DNA of 59,387 bases. Source: Erythrobacter sp. HI0063. GTDB lineage: Bacteria > Pseudomonadota > Alphaproteobacteria > Sphingomonadales > Sphingomonadaceae. Shown here one piece after another: positions 36,665 to 44,459 of this stretch. The notes under the pieces are model-generated. The model ran no database searches. It was not told the origin of the DNA and saw nothing but the letters and a program-made list of their open reading frames with translations. Location of the stretch: NCBI RefSeq assembly GCF_001635685.1, contig NZ_LWFF01000070.1, positions 1 through 59,387 on the forward strand, in the 5' to 3' direction. The number at the start of each line of letters is the position of its first letter. Positions within the stretch are counted from its first letter, which is position 1. Made by a program: the position numbers and the translations under genes.

Positions 36665-36739
36665 GGCAATTCGTCCTCCTGATGAGGGCATCGGGACACG
36701 CCCTCTGCCGGATCAGGAATTCGAGAAGCTCTCTCTCCT

Positions 36740-37645
36740 CTACCGCGCCGCTTTGCGGCGCAGCCATGCTTTAAGTTCATCGTTCCAGTCGGTGTCGCGT
36801 GAGGATGGTTTGCGAACGTGGATCGTCCGCCCTTCGCGGGCATAAGCGGCCAGGCCACGCGACGCGGCCAGCTCGCCGCCAGCATCGTGATCGACGAAGA
36901 GGTGGAGTTCGGTCACGCTCTCGGGCACGCTCACGAGACCGAAACGCTCATTGCCCAGGGTCGCCCAGGCGGGGATGCCGGTAAGAGCATAGGCGGACAT
37001 CGCGCTCTCGATCCCCTCGGCAAGGCCGAGCTTGCCGGAGGCCGGAGCGAAGAGGCGGACAGCAGCTTCGCCGAGCGCGCCGAGCGCGCGCTTCGGTTTG
37101 TCGAAGTCGGCCTTGGAGTTGCCCGAAAGGAATGTGCGATGGATGGCGATCGGTCCCTCGTCGAGACTGACCGCCGCAATCATGGCCGGCAAAAAGCGGG
37201 TGCGACCCTTCGGGCCAAGCGGCGTTTGGGGATGAAAGCGGAGGGCCGGAGATGCGGCGAGGATGCCGCGGCTCTCAAGATATGCCTTTGCCGGACTGGC
37301 ACGCAGTGGCTGTGCGTCGCGCCAGATCCTCAGCGCTGCCGCCGAGGGTTTGCTCGTTATGGTCGGCTCGGGACCGTTGATAGTCGCAGAACCTGAGAAG
37401 AGCGAGGTTGCGTCGACACCTTCACTCGCCAGAGCAGCCAGCACGCTCTGCTGATCACATCCCGCAAAACAATGGAAAAGGATCGCTTTTTGGCCGAGCG
37501 ACACACCGAGTGACGGCGTACGGTCGTCATGCGCAGGGCAGCAGGCCATGCCCTTTGTGCCGGACCATTTGCCGCCCCGGTTTTCACAGATGCGGCGGGC
37601 GGCTTCTTCCAAAGAGCTTATCTTGGTGGAATATCGGTGGGACAT
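36740..37645 (-). CDS. Toprim/primase-like protein with zinc ribbon
   Basis: A 301-residue protein with the layout of element-encoded primases lacking a helicase part. The N-terminal zinc-binding region has C-x7-C-CPAHDDRTPSL and later FHCFAGCDQ, a DnaG-like CHC2 ribbon. A Toprim domain near the C-terminus shows the acidic motifs GLAEGIESAMSA and LFVDHDAGG, with ASRDTDWND-type residues following (SSRDTDWND). ATG 37645 is chosen because AAGGA lies 12 bases upstream; the longer frame reads through the leader. It sits 75 bases upstream of the methylase-helicase gene on the same strand and would act in element replication or strand synthesis after transfer. Confidence 0.88.
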   Translation of the reverse strand: MSHRYSTKISSLEEAARRICENRGGKWSGTKGMACCPAHDDRTPSLGVSLGQKAILFHCFAGCDQQSVLAALASEGVDATSLFSGSATINGPEPTITSKPSAAALRIWRDAQPLRASPAKAYLESRGILAASPALRFHPQTPLGPKGRTRFLPAMIAAVSLDEGPIAIHRTFLSGNSKADFDKPKRALGALGEAAVRLFAPASGKLGLAEGIESAMSAYALTGIPAWATLGNERFGLVSVPESVTELHLFVDHDAGGELAASRGLAAYAREGRTIHVRKPSSRDTDWNDELKAWLRRKAAR

Positions 37646-37860
37646 GGCACATCGCGATCCTTTCGGCTCGCTCACAAAGGCCCTCCTCCCCTCCAGCCCT
37701 TCTGTGTTGTAAGAACAGGTCGGAGGGGATTCACGTCTGCACTGCGAGCCCGTCGATTTGAGCGTCACATCGACATCGCCGCTCACCCGCGAGGTCTACC
37801 GATTATTCGTAGTGACTTCTCACTAGCGCCATTGATCCTTATCGCTGCCCCACGACCTGG

Positions 37861-38115
37861 TCAGTTTAGATCATGCGACACGTTACCTAATCGAAAATTC
37901 CGGTCCGATCTTTCCTTTTGCAAATCGCGTCGTGCCTTCGGAAGGTAGTCCCGCCAAGTCCGTCGATGAGTGATATGGCTGATTTTGCCGGGCTTGCTCA
38001 TTCCCGCCATCGCGGCAACCGGCATTCTGCCATGGCCGGGTTGATCATTTTCACGAGCGAATAATGTCTTCGCGCGTTCGATTTCCTCGTCTGAATAATG
38101 CATTCGATGCTCCAT
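37861..38115 (-). CDS. Small basic protein, hypothetical
   Basis: An 84-residue candidate with plausible composition (HYSDEEIERAKTLFARENDQ, many Arg and Lys) and no known motif. The ATG at 38115 has only a weak AGG about 11 bases upstream. The frame stays open 57 more codons upstream, but that part looks non-coding. It might be a minor DNA-binding protein of the element or a chance frame. Confidence 0.4.
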   Translation of the reverse strand: MEHRMHYSDEEIERAKTLFARENDQPGHGRMPVAAMAGMSKPGKISHITHRRTWRDYLPKARRDLQKERSDRNFRLGNVSHDLN

Positions 38116-38436
38116 CGGGTTGGACCTGCGAGAGCGTTCGAACGAAATTCGGCGAACCCTCTGCAGGGTCCGCCGGTTAACCTCCAACTGGAGGACGGGA
38201 CCTCGGAATTCTTCCGAAGCTGTCGGCTTGTGCCGACATGCGTGACGTTTGCGATATAGTCGCTGAGACAATTCGCGCAACTGCACAGCGACTTTTGAAG
38301 TACGATGGTCAAGCCGCGGCCTAGCGACCGCTCACCAGCGCCTCTCCACTCAGTCATGGTCATTGTAAGCCTCGTGCAGGAGGCGGTGAAGCATCTTCCT
38401 TCGGTAAATCTGCTTCAAGCGAAAGAGCACAAAAAC
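38116..38436. other. Intergenic region upstream of hipBA
   Basis: I see no gene here. GC content falls toward the right end. A CCTCTGCAGGGTCCGCCGGTTAACC-like stretch gives only short chance palindromes. The hipBA promoter presumably lies at its right end beside the operator pair. Confidence 0.45.
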
Positions 38437-38480
38437 ATGACATATCATTTCTATTTGCGGAATTTCGCATGATATGTCAT
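38437..38480 (+). promoter_or_regulatory. HipB operator pair
   Basis: ATGACATATCAT (38437-38448) and its exact reverse complement ATGATATGTCAT (38469-38480) lie 20 bases apart, the second 10 bases before the hipB ATG. Paired operators on one face of the helix are usual for HipB, which binds them as dimers together with HipA. Confidence 0.8.
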
Positions 38481-38490
38481 ATATCGGGCC

Positions 38491-38832
38491 ATGCCCCGTT
38501 CGTCTCGAGCTGCTAGCGGACTACCGCCCCAGAGCCAACGTGCGATTACACGGCTAGGTAAGGATATCGCCCTTGCTCGCCGCCGGAGAAAACTTCCCCA
38601 GCGTTTAATGGCCGAGCGCATGATCGTCTCGGTTCAAACGCTGCAACGCCTCGAAGCGGGAGATCCTACCGTGGGCCTCGCGGTTCTGGCGAGCGCCCTG
38701 CATGTCCTGGGGATGACACAGCGCCTTGCCGAGCTGGTAACCCCAGACAGTGACCGGGCTGGCATCAGCGAGGATTTGTCCCGCCTGCCCCAGAAGACCC
38801 ACGCTGTCAGCGACGATGATCTGGATTTCTAG
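38491..38832 (+). CDS. hipB: HipB-like antitoxin, XRE family
   Basis: A 113-residue helix-turn-helix protein: LGKDIALARRRRKLPQRLMA, then ERMIVSVQTLQRLEAGDPTV as the DNA-binding helices and LAVLASALHVLGMTQRLAEL after them. A 35-residue acidic tail ends DDDLDF. It comes just before hipA with six bases between and is flanked by a paired operator. It neutralises and, with HipA, represses its own promoter. Confidence 0.88.
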   Translation: MPRSSRAASGLPPQSQRAITRLGKDIALARRRRKLPQRLMAERMIVSVQTLQRLEAGDPTVGLAVLASALHVLGMTQRLAELVTPDSDRAGISEDLSRLPQKTHAVSDDDLDF

Positions 38833-38838
38833 CAAGCC

Positions 38839-40089
38839 GTGACGACCATCCGCACCTATGTCTTCGTGCATCTTGAGGAGGGGCCTGTTCCGGCAGGCCT
38901 TCTCACGATGACCGACGAACCGCGCAACCAGTTTGCTACCTTCGCTTACGGGCGGCGTTATCTGGAACGCGCTGACCGTATTGCGGTCGATCCTGTAGCT
39001 CTGCCGTTGCACGAAGCTGGAACTTCTCGAACATTCAGGACGGAAGAAGGCTTTGCCGTGTTCGGTGGCATTCGGGATGCTGCTCCTGACGGCTGGGGCC
39101 AATACCTAATGTACAAGGCGATGGGCGATCGCTTGCCGAGCGAAATCGATCTCATTCTGGCCTCGGGCGAACATCGCGTGGGTGCGCTCGCCTTTGGGCC
39201 GACGTCCGCCCAGCCTGAGAGAATTACACCATGGGGGGACGGCCCTGCTCCGGGCGAAGAGTTCACGCTCGCAGAGTTAGCAGAAGCCGCCGAACGAGCG
39301 CAGCATGTCGACGAACTCGACGAGAACTTGAGGGCGTTGCTAGCCGCCGGGTCATCTCTGGGCGGCGCCCGGCCGAAGGCTGCTACAAAAATCGGCGACA
39401 AACCCTGGATCGCGAAATTTCAGAAGCGGGGAGACAGCTTCCCCGAATGCCGGGTCGAACTGGCGACAATGCGGCTTGCCAGCGAATGTGGTCTCGATGT
39501 GCCGCCACTCGACTTCCGCTGTGTCCTTGATCGTGACATCTATCTGATCGAGCGGTTCGATCGGATTCCTCACGGCAACTGGCTGGAACGCAGGCCCTTT
39601 GCTTCGGGGCTCACAATGCTCGGGGCGCATGAGAGCGAGGTCAGCAGCTTCAGCTATGCCGATCTCGCAGGAGCGATCCGGCAATTCGGAACCGAAGTAC
39701 GCCAGGATCTGCACGAATTATTTCGTCGCATGCTGTTCAATATCCTCGTCACCAATGATGATGATCACCTACGTAATCATGGCTTCCTGTTCGATGGTGA
39801 GGGATGGCGGCTTTCGCCGCTTTACGATGTAGTGCCGAAGCCTCAGCTGGGACTGGAGCGCCGGCTCGTCCTCGGCGTCGGGCCGGAAGGCCGCGCTGCA
39901 ACGATCGAGAACGCTCTCGCCGGTGCCGCGGTCTTCGACCTCAGCCATGATGACGCGAACGCAATCGCCGAAGACATGAGCAGAATCGTAGCGACACGGT
40001 GGGAACACCTATTCACAAAAGCAGGGATAAGCGCGGCTGATCGCAAGCGTTTCGCCACCTGCTTCCGGTTGGCAGCACCTGTGTCATGA
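38839..40089 (+). CDS. hipA: HipA-like Ser/Thr kinase toxin
   Basis: A 416-residue kinase-fold toxin of the HipA family. The N-terminal subdomain is followed by the Gly-rich nucleotide loop GSSLGGARPKA, the catalytic segment FNILVTNDDDHLRNHGF (Asp and Asn of the active site) and the metal-binding LSPLYDVVP. The start is GTG 38839 because the frame has no earlier start after the hipB stop. HipA of E. coli phosphorylates glutamyl-tRNA synthetase and causes dormancy; the target here may differ. The module probably stabilises the mobile element, whose right edge seems to lie just beyond it. Confidence 0.9.
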   Translation: MTTIRTYVFVHLEEGPVPAGLLTMTDEPRNQFATFAYGRRYLERADRIAVDPVALPLHEAGTSRTFRTEEGFAVFGGIRDAAPDGWGQYLMYKAMGDRLPSEIDLILASGEHRVGALAFGPTSAQPERITPWGDGPAPGEEFTLAELAEAAERAQHVDELDENLRALLAAGSSLGGARPKAATKIGDKPWIAKFQKRGDSFPECRVELATMRLASECGLDVPPLDFRCVLDRDIYLIERFDRIPHGNWLERRPFASGLTMLGAHESEVSSFSYADLAGAIRQFGTEVRQDLHELFRRMLFNILVTNDDDHLRNHGFLFDGEGWRLSPLYDVVPKPQLGLERRLVLGVGPEGRAATIENALAGAAVFDLSHDDANAIAEDMSRIVATRWEHLFTKAGISAADRKRFATCFRLAAPVS

Positions 40090-40267
40090 TCGCAAACGCA
40101 GAAATCCGTTCATGGGGGCGCGTGCTTGCCTAATTTGGCATGGTGATTACCCGGTGATTGCTAGCCGAGAAAATGGGGATCAAAAAATGCCGATTTGTGA
40201 TTGTATATCAGTCTATTATGATAGTATGACCACTAAGGTCTGGTATTTCCGCTTCCGCCGGAAATGA
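40090..40267. other. AT-rich junction between hipA and the chromosomal genes
   Basis: No gene. The stretch 40130-40235 is clearly richer in A+T than the rest of the window (for instance GGATCAAAAAATGCCGATTT). A stem ATTTCCG-N7-CGGAAAT (40245-40265) could end the hipA transcript. This is the likely element edge, but I found no matching repeat inside the window. Confidence 0.45.
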
Positions 40268-40294
40268 CGGGGCAGCCCTTAGGAGGCCGCCCCG
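40268..40294 (-). terminator. Probable terminator of the outer-membrane protein gene
   Basis: CGGGGC pairs with GCCCCG around an inner GCC/GGC step. On the minus strand it is followed by TCATTT, a weak T-tract, directly after the stop codon of the outer-membrane protein gene. Confidence 0.5.
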
Positions 40295-40300
40295 CTATCG

Positions 40301-40918
40301 TCAGAATCTGAGGCCGATACCCGCCACGACCTGATCGGTGGTCAGATCGCCGAACTGGCTGTCGACCACATCCTCGTAACGCGAACGGCGATATTCGACG
40401 CGCGCTTCAAGGGGGCCGGGCAATTGCACCTGAAGCCCGCCGCCGAAGCGGATACCGCCCGCATTCTCTTCCAGCTCGTCCAGCGAACCGGCGCTGGTGA
40501 AAGCCTTGGTGTCGAGCGCGGTGTAGCCGACCTTGCCGTAGGCCGCGATGCCCGGCGTCAGCGCGAAACCGGCACGTGCGCCGATGTAATACTGGCCGTT
40601 GGCTTCCAGCCCGTCGCGCGCCGAGTTGAAGTTCGATGGGAAATCGGTCGAGCCGTCGCTGGTCGAAACCTCGCCCTCGACACCCACGAAGCCGCCGCCG
40701 AGCGACAGGTCGTAGCCTGCCGAAACGCCGTAGACCGCCGAATCGGCGCTGGCGCTTGCCGAGCCGTCCTGCGCGTCCACATCGAGCCCTTCATAGCCGG
40801 CGAGCGCACCGACATAGAGGCCGCCCGGCGCGACGTTCTGGGCCGAAGCGGGCGCGGCGATCGCAAGACTGGCGGCCAAGCCCGTGGCGGATACAGCGAG
40901 AAGCAGGGGGAATTTCAT
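40301..40918 (-). CDS. Outer-membrane beta-barrel protein (OmpA-like/opacity type)
   Basis: A 205-residue exported protein. It has a signal peptide of about 26 residues ending APASAQ, then alternating strands with Gly/aromatic pattern (LYVGALAGYEGLDVD, AVYGVSAGYDLSLGGGFVGVE, QYYIGARAGFALTPGIAAYG) and a last strand VVAGIGLRF ending in Phe, the usual barrel-assembly signal. The length suits an eight-strand barrel. ATG 40918 follows AAGGACTATT. It is a single gene; function is probably structural. Confidence 0.88.
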   Translation of the reverse strand: MKFPLLLAVSATGLAASLAIAAPASAQNVAPGGLYVGALAGYEGLDVDAQDGSASASADSAVYGVSAGYDLSLGGGFVGVEGEVSTSDGSTDFPSNFNSARDGLEANGQYYIGARAGFALTPGIAAYGKVGYTALDTKAFTSAGSLDELEENAGGIRFGGGLQVQLPGPLEARVEYRRSRYEDVVDSQFGDLTTDQVVAGIGLRF

Positions 40919-41046
40919 AATAGTCCTTTCGTAATCGATCCCGTGTCGGGCGCCCCTTGGCCTTACTACGGTTGCGAAGCGATGAACCGCCGGAACGCTC
41001 GCGGCTTTCCAGCGCTGTTCGAACACAGCGAAAGGGAAGATCATTC

Positions 41047-41715
41047 ATGTCCAAGACCGTCCTCATCCTCGGCGCCTCGCGCGGCATCGGCCTCGGCCTC
41101 GCGCGCGAATTTCTCGAACGCGGCTGGAAGGTCGTCGCCAGCGAGCGCGATCGCAGCGACGATCTCCACGCGCTCGAAGGCGAGAAACTGCGCATCGTCA
41201 CCGCCGATGTGACCAAGCCCGAAAGCTATGCCGATCTCGGCCTTTCCGATAGCTCGGTCGATGTGATCATCGTCAATGCCGGAATCACCGGCGCCAAGCA
41301 CCAGGACGCTTGCCAGGCAACGTCGGACGAGGTCGCGCATGTGATGATGACCAATGCCTTCGGCCCGGCCCGCGCGGCGCGCGAATTGCTGCCCCGCATC
41401 AAGGATGGCGGAAGCCTTTCCTTCATGTCCTCCTTGATGGGATCGATCGAGGACAGTTCGGGCGGCTACGACCTCTATCGCACCAGCAAGACCGCGCAGA
41501 ACATGCTGGCGAAGGGCATCGCCGAACAGCACGCGAAGGAGCGCGACATCGCCGTCCTCTCGCTACACCCCGGCTGGGTGCAGACCGACATGGGCGGCGA
41601 GAATGCCAAGCTGACGGTCCACGAAAGCGTCAGCGGCCTCGCCGACGTGGTCGAGAACAGCGGCGGCGCAGGCTACCGCTATGTCGACTACAAGGGCGAA
41701 GACTTGCCGTTCTGA
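41047..41715 (+). CDS. Short-chain dehydrogenase/reductase
   Basis: A 222-residue classical SDR: cofactor loop GASRGIG near residue 9, NAG after strand 4 (IIVNAGITG), catalytic Ser in FMSSLMGSIED, and the catalytic Tyr-Lys in YRTSK. The substrate cannot be told. AGGGAAG precedes the ATG by six bases. It is divergent from the outer-membrane protein gene. Confidence 0.92.
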   Translation: MSKTVLILGASRGIGLGLAREFLERGWKVVASERDRSDDLHALEGEKLRIVTADVTKPESYADLGLSDSSVDVIIVNAGITGAKHQDACQATSDEVAHVMMTNAFGPARAARELLPRIKDGGSLSFMSSLMGSIEDSSGGYDLYRTSKTAQNMLAKGIAEQHAKERDIAVLSLHPGWVQTDMGGENAKLTVHESVSGLADVVENSGGAGYRYVDYKGEDLPF

Positions 41716-41740
41716 TTGCCGAAACGGCCTGCTCTCCCGT

Positions 41741-41989
41741 TCAATCGTCTTTCGAAGCCGGAACCTTCGGCGGGTTCAGATCCTTGCGCAGTTTTTCGCA
41801 ATGGCCGCCTTTGCCCAGGTTTCCGGCCACCAGACAGCCATCACCCTGCTGCTCTTTCGCGATCGTTTCCCCCAAAGTTTCGACGGGGCCCGGAGTCACT
41901 GCGACATCCGCATGGTTCGACGGCTTGATGTGGAGATTCGAACAACCGCCCAGAGCCGTTGCTGCAAGGATCATGAAAGCCCTTCTCAT
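41741..41989 (-). CDS. Small lipoprotein, hypothetical
   Basis: An 82-residue predicted lipoprotein: short signal (RRAFMILAATALGGC, lipid-modified C16) and a hydrophilic tail with two more Cys (DGCLVAG, GHCEKL) that could form a disulphide. AGGAG sits eight bases before the ATG. No family is recognised. Confidence 0.75.
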   Translation of the reverse strand: MRRAFMILAATALGGCSNLHIKPSNHADVAVTPGPVETLGETIAKEQQGDGCLVAGNLGKGGHCEKLRKDLNPPKVPASKDD

Positions 41990-42069
41990 GCGGAAATCTC
42001 CTGTATTGTGAACACCGATCTAACACCGATGCGAAGAATAGCCCCCGTCCACAAAGGCGTCCTGTAACA

Positions 42070-44331
42070 TCAGCCGACCACTCCGGCGCTCGCCAATACG
42101 GCGAGCGTCAGGACATCGGGGGCGATCGCGGTCATCGGGGCGATCTGGACCGGCTTTTCCATGCCGATCATCATCGGCCCGATGGTCGCATCCCCGCCCA
42201 GTTCGCGCAGCAGCTTGGCGCTCAAATTGGCGGACTGAAGCCCAGGCATGATGAGGACATTCGCCGGGCCCGACAGGCGGCTGAACGGATAAAGCGCCAT
42301 CACCTTGGGATTGAGCGCGGCATCGGGCGCCATTTCGCCTTCATATTCGAAGCCGGGATTTTCCGCATCGAGCAGAGCGACCGCGTTGCGGATGTTTTCC
42401 AGCCATTGGCCGCTCGGATTCCCGAAGGTCGAATAGGACAGGAAGGCGACGCGCGGCTCGTGCCCCATCCGCTTGGCGACCTGCGCGGTCTCGCGGGCGA
42501 TATAGGCCAGCTCCTCCGCCGTCGGACGCTCATTGATCGTGGTGTCGGCCATGAAGGTGGTGTGGTTCTTGCCGATCATCATATGGATGCCGAAGGGGAT
42601 CGCGCCGGGCTTGGAATCGAGCACCCGCCCGATCTCGCGCGCGGTCTGGGCGAAAGTGCGCGTGAGACCCGAAATCATCCCGTCGCCATGGCCCAGCGCG
42701 ACCAGCAGCGCGGCGAACACGTTGCGCTCCTGATTGACCATGCGGCCGACATCGCGCTCCGTATAGCCGCGGCGCTGCAACCGCTTGTAGAGATAGTCCA
42801 CCATGGCGGGGATCTTGTCGGACAGCTTGGAATTCTCGATGATCCAGTCGTCGGGATCGTCCACCGCCAGTTCGACCAGCTTCTCGCGCACCTTTTCGGT
42901 GCGGCCGACCAAGATCGGCGTGCCATAGCCGAAATCGCGGAACTGGATCGCGGCGCGCAGCACCACTTCCTCTTCCGCTTCGGCGAAGACCATCCGGCGC
43001 GGCTCCTTGCGCGCCAGTTCGTAGATATTGGTGAGCGCCGCGGTCGTCGGATTGAGCCGGGCCTTGAGGCTCATCCGGTATTCGTCCCAGTCCTCGATCC
43101 GGTCCAGCGCCACTCCACTGTCCATCGCCGCCTTGGCGACCGCGCTCGACACCACCTCGATCAGGCGCGGATCGAACGGGGCGGGGATGATATAATCGGT
43201 GCCGAACTGGTGCGTAACGCCATAGGCGGCGGCGACTTCCTCGGGCACGCGCTCGCGCGCCAGCTTGGCGATGGCCTGCGCGGCGGCGATCTTCATCTCT
43301 TCGTTGATCGCGGTCGCCCGCACGTCGAGTGCGCCGCGGAAGATGAAGGGGAAGCCCAGCACGTTGTTGACCTGGTTGGGATAGTCCGAGCGGCCCGTGG
43401 CAATGATCGCATCGGGACGCACGGCCTTGGCCTCTTCGGGCATGATTTCGGGCGTGGGATTGGCCATCGCGAAAATGATCGGCTTGTCCGCCATCTTGGC
43501 GACCCATTCGGGCTTGAGAGCCCCGGCCGCCGACAGGCCGAGAAAGATATCCGCGCCGTCGAGCGCTTCTTCCAGACTGCGCGCTTCGGTTTCGACCGCA
43601 TGCGCGCTCTTCCACTGGTCGACATCCTTGCGGCCCGGATAGATCGGGCCGGAACGGTCGCACACGATCACGTTTTCGTGCTTCATTCCCATCGCCTTGA
43701 CCAGCGCCGTGCAGGCCAGGGCGGAGGCACCAGCGCCGTTGACCACCATCTTGCAGTCCGACAGCTTGCGGCCGGTCACTTCGCAGGCATTGATGAGGCC
43801 GGCCGCCGCGATGATCGCGGTGCCGTGCTGGTCGTCATGCATGACGGGGATGTTCATCCGCTCGCGCAGGGCCTGTTCGATGATGAAGCATTCGGGCGCG
43901 GCGATGTCTTCCAGATTGATGCCGCCGAAGCTCGGCTCCATCAGCGCGACCGCTTCGATGAACTTGTCGGGATCTTCGGTGTCGAGTTCGAGATCGATCG
44001 AATCGACGTCGGCGAAGCGCTTGAACAGGACCGCCTTGCCTTCCATCACCGGCTTCGAGGCGAGCGCGCCCAGATTGCCGAGGCCGAGAATGGCGGTGCC
44101 GTTCGAAATCACCGCCACGAGGTTCGAGCGCGCGGTATATTTCGCGGCGTTGGCGGGATCCTTGGCGATTTCTTCCACCGGGGCGGCGACGCCGGGCGAA
44201 TAGGCGAGGCTGAGATCGCGCTGCGTCGCCATGGGCTTGGACGCGACGATTTCGATCTTACCGGGCCGGATGGTCTCGTGATAGAACAGCGCTTCGCGCG
44301 CGGTGAAACCGGCCTGTTTTTCGTCCGCCAT
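42070..44331 (-). CDS. maeB: NADP-dependent malic enzyme with phosphotransacetylase-like C-terminal domain
   Basis: A 753-residue two-domain enzyme that converts malate to pyruvate, CO2 and NADPH. Residues 1-430 are the malic enzyme part: the catalytic region (ALFYHETIRPGKIEIV, SLAYSPGVA, FKRFADVDSIDLEL) and the NAD(P)-binding loop VVNGAGASALA. Residues 430-753 resemble phosphotransacetylase (RMVFAEAEEEVVLRAA, then ANVLIMPGLQSANLSAKLL), a domain that in MaeB proteins is regulatory (acetyl-CoA sensing) rather than catalytic. AGGAG precedes the ATG. Confidence 0.96.
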   Translation of the reverse strand: MADEKQAGFTAREALFYHETIRPGKIEIVASKPMATQRDLSLAYSPGVAAPVEEIAKDPANAAKYTARSNLVAVISNGTAILGLGNLGALASKPVMEGKAVLFKRFADVDSIDLELDTEDPDKFIEAVALMEPSFGGINLEDIAAPECFIIEQALRERMNIPVMHDDQHGTAIIAAAGLINACEVTGRKLSDCKMVVNGAGASALACTALVKAMGMKHENVIVCDRSGPIYPGRKDVDQWKSAHAVETEARSLEEALDGADIFLGLSAAGALKPEWVAKMADKPIIFAMANPTPEIMPEEAKAVRPDAIIATGRSDYPNQVNNVLGFPFIFRGALDVRATAINEEMKIAAAQAIAKLARERVPEEVAAAYGVTHQFGTDYIIPAPFDPRLIEVVSSAVAKAAMDSGVALDRIEDWDEYRMSLKARLNPTTAALTNIYELARKEPRRMVFAEAEEEVVLRAAIQFRDFGYGTPILVGRTEKVREKLVELAVDDPDDWIIENSKLSDKIPAMVDYLYKRLQRRGYTERDVGRMVNQERNVFAALLVALGHGDGMISGLTRTFAQTAREIGRVLDSKPGAIPFGIHMMIGKNHTTFMADTTINERPTAEELAYIARETAQVAKRMGHEPRVAFLSYSTFGNPSGQWLENIRNAVALLDAENPGFEYEGEMAPDAALNPKVMALYPFSRLSGPANVLIMPGLQSANLSAKLLRELGGDATIGPMMIGMEKPVQIAPMTAIAPDVLTLAVLASAGVVG

Positions 44332-44459
44332 GATGGCTCCTGAATCTGAAAATGTTCCGCTGCCCTAACCGCGCAAGCGGGTAAGCACTAGGGGAAAGCG
44401 CGGGGAAAGCGTGTCCGCACCGCTTCCCGAATCGGCCAAGGCTTGGCACGAGCGCGGGC

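Noticed and set aside
38437-38472. An 11-codon frame reading through the hipBA operator
   Set aside because: It is created by the operator sequence itself and has no ribosome site.
42406-44343. A 645-codon rightward frame opposite maeB
   Set aside because: Antisense shadow of a full-length malic enzyme.
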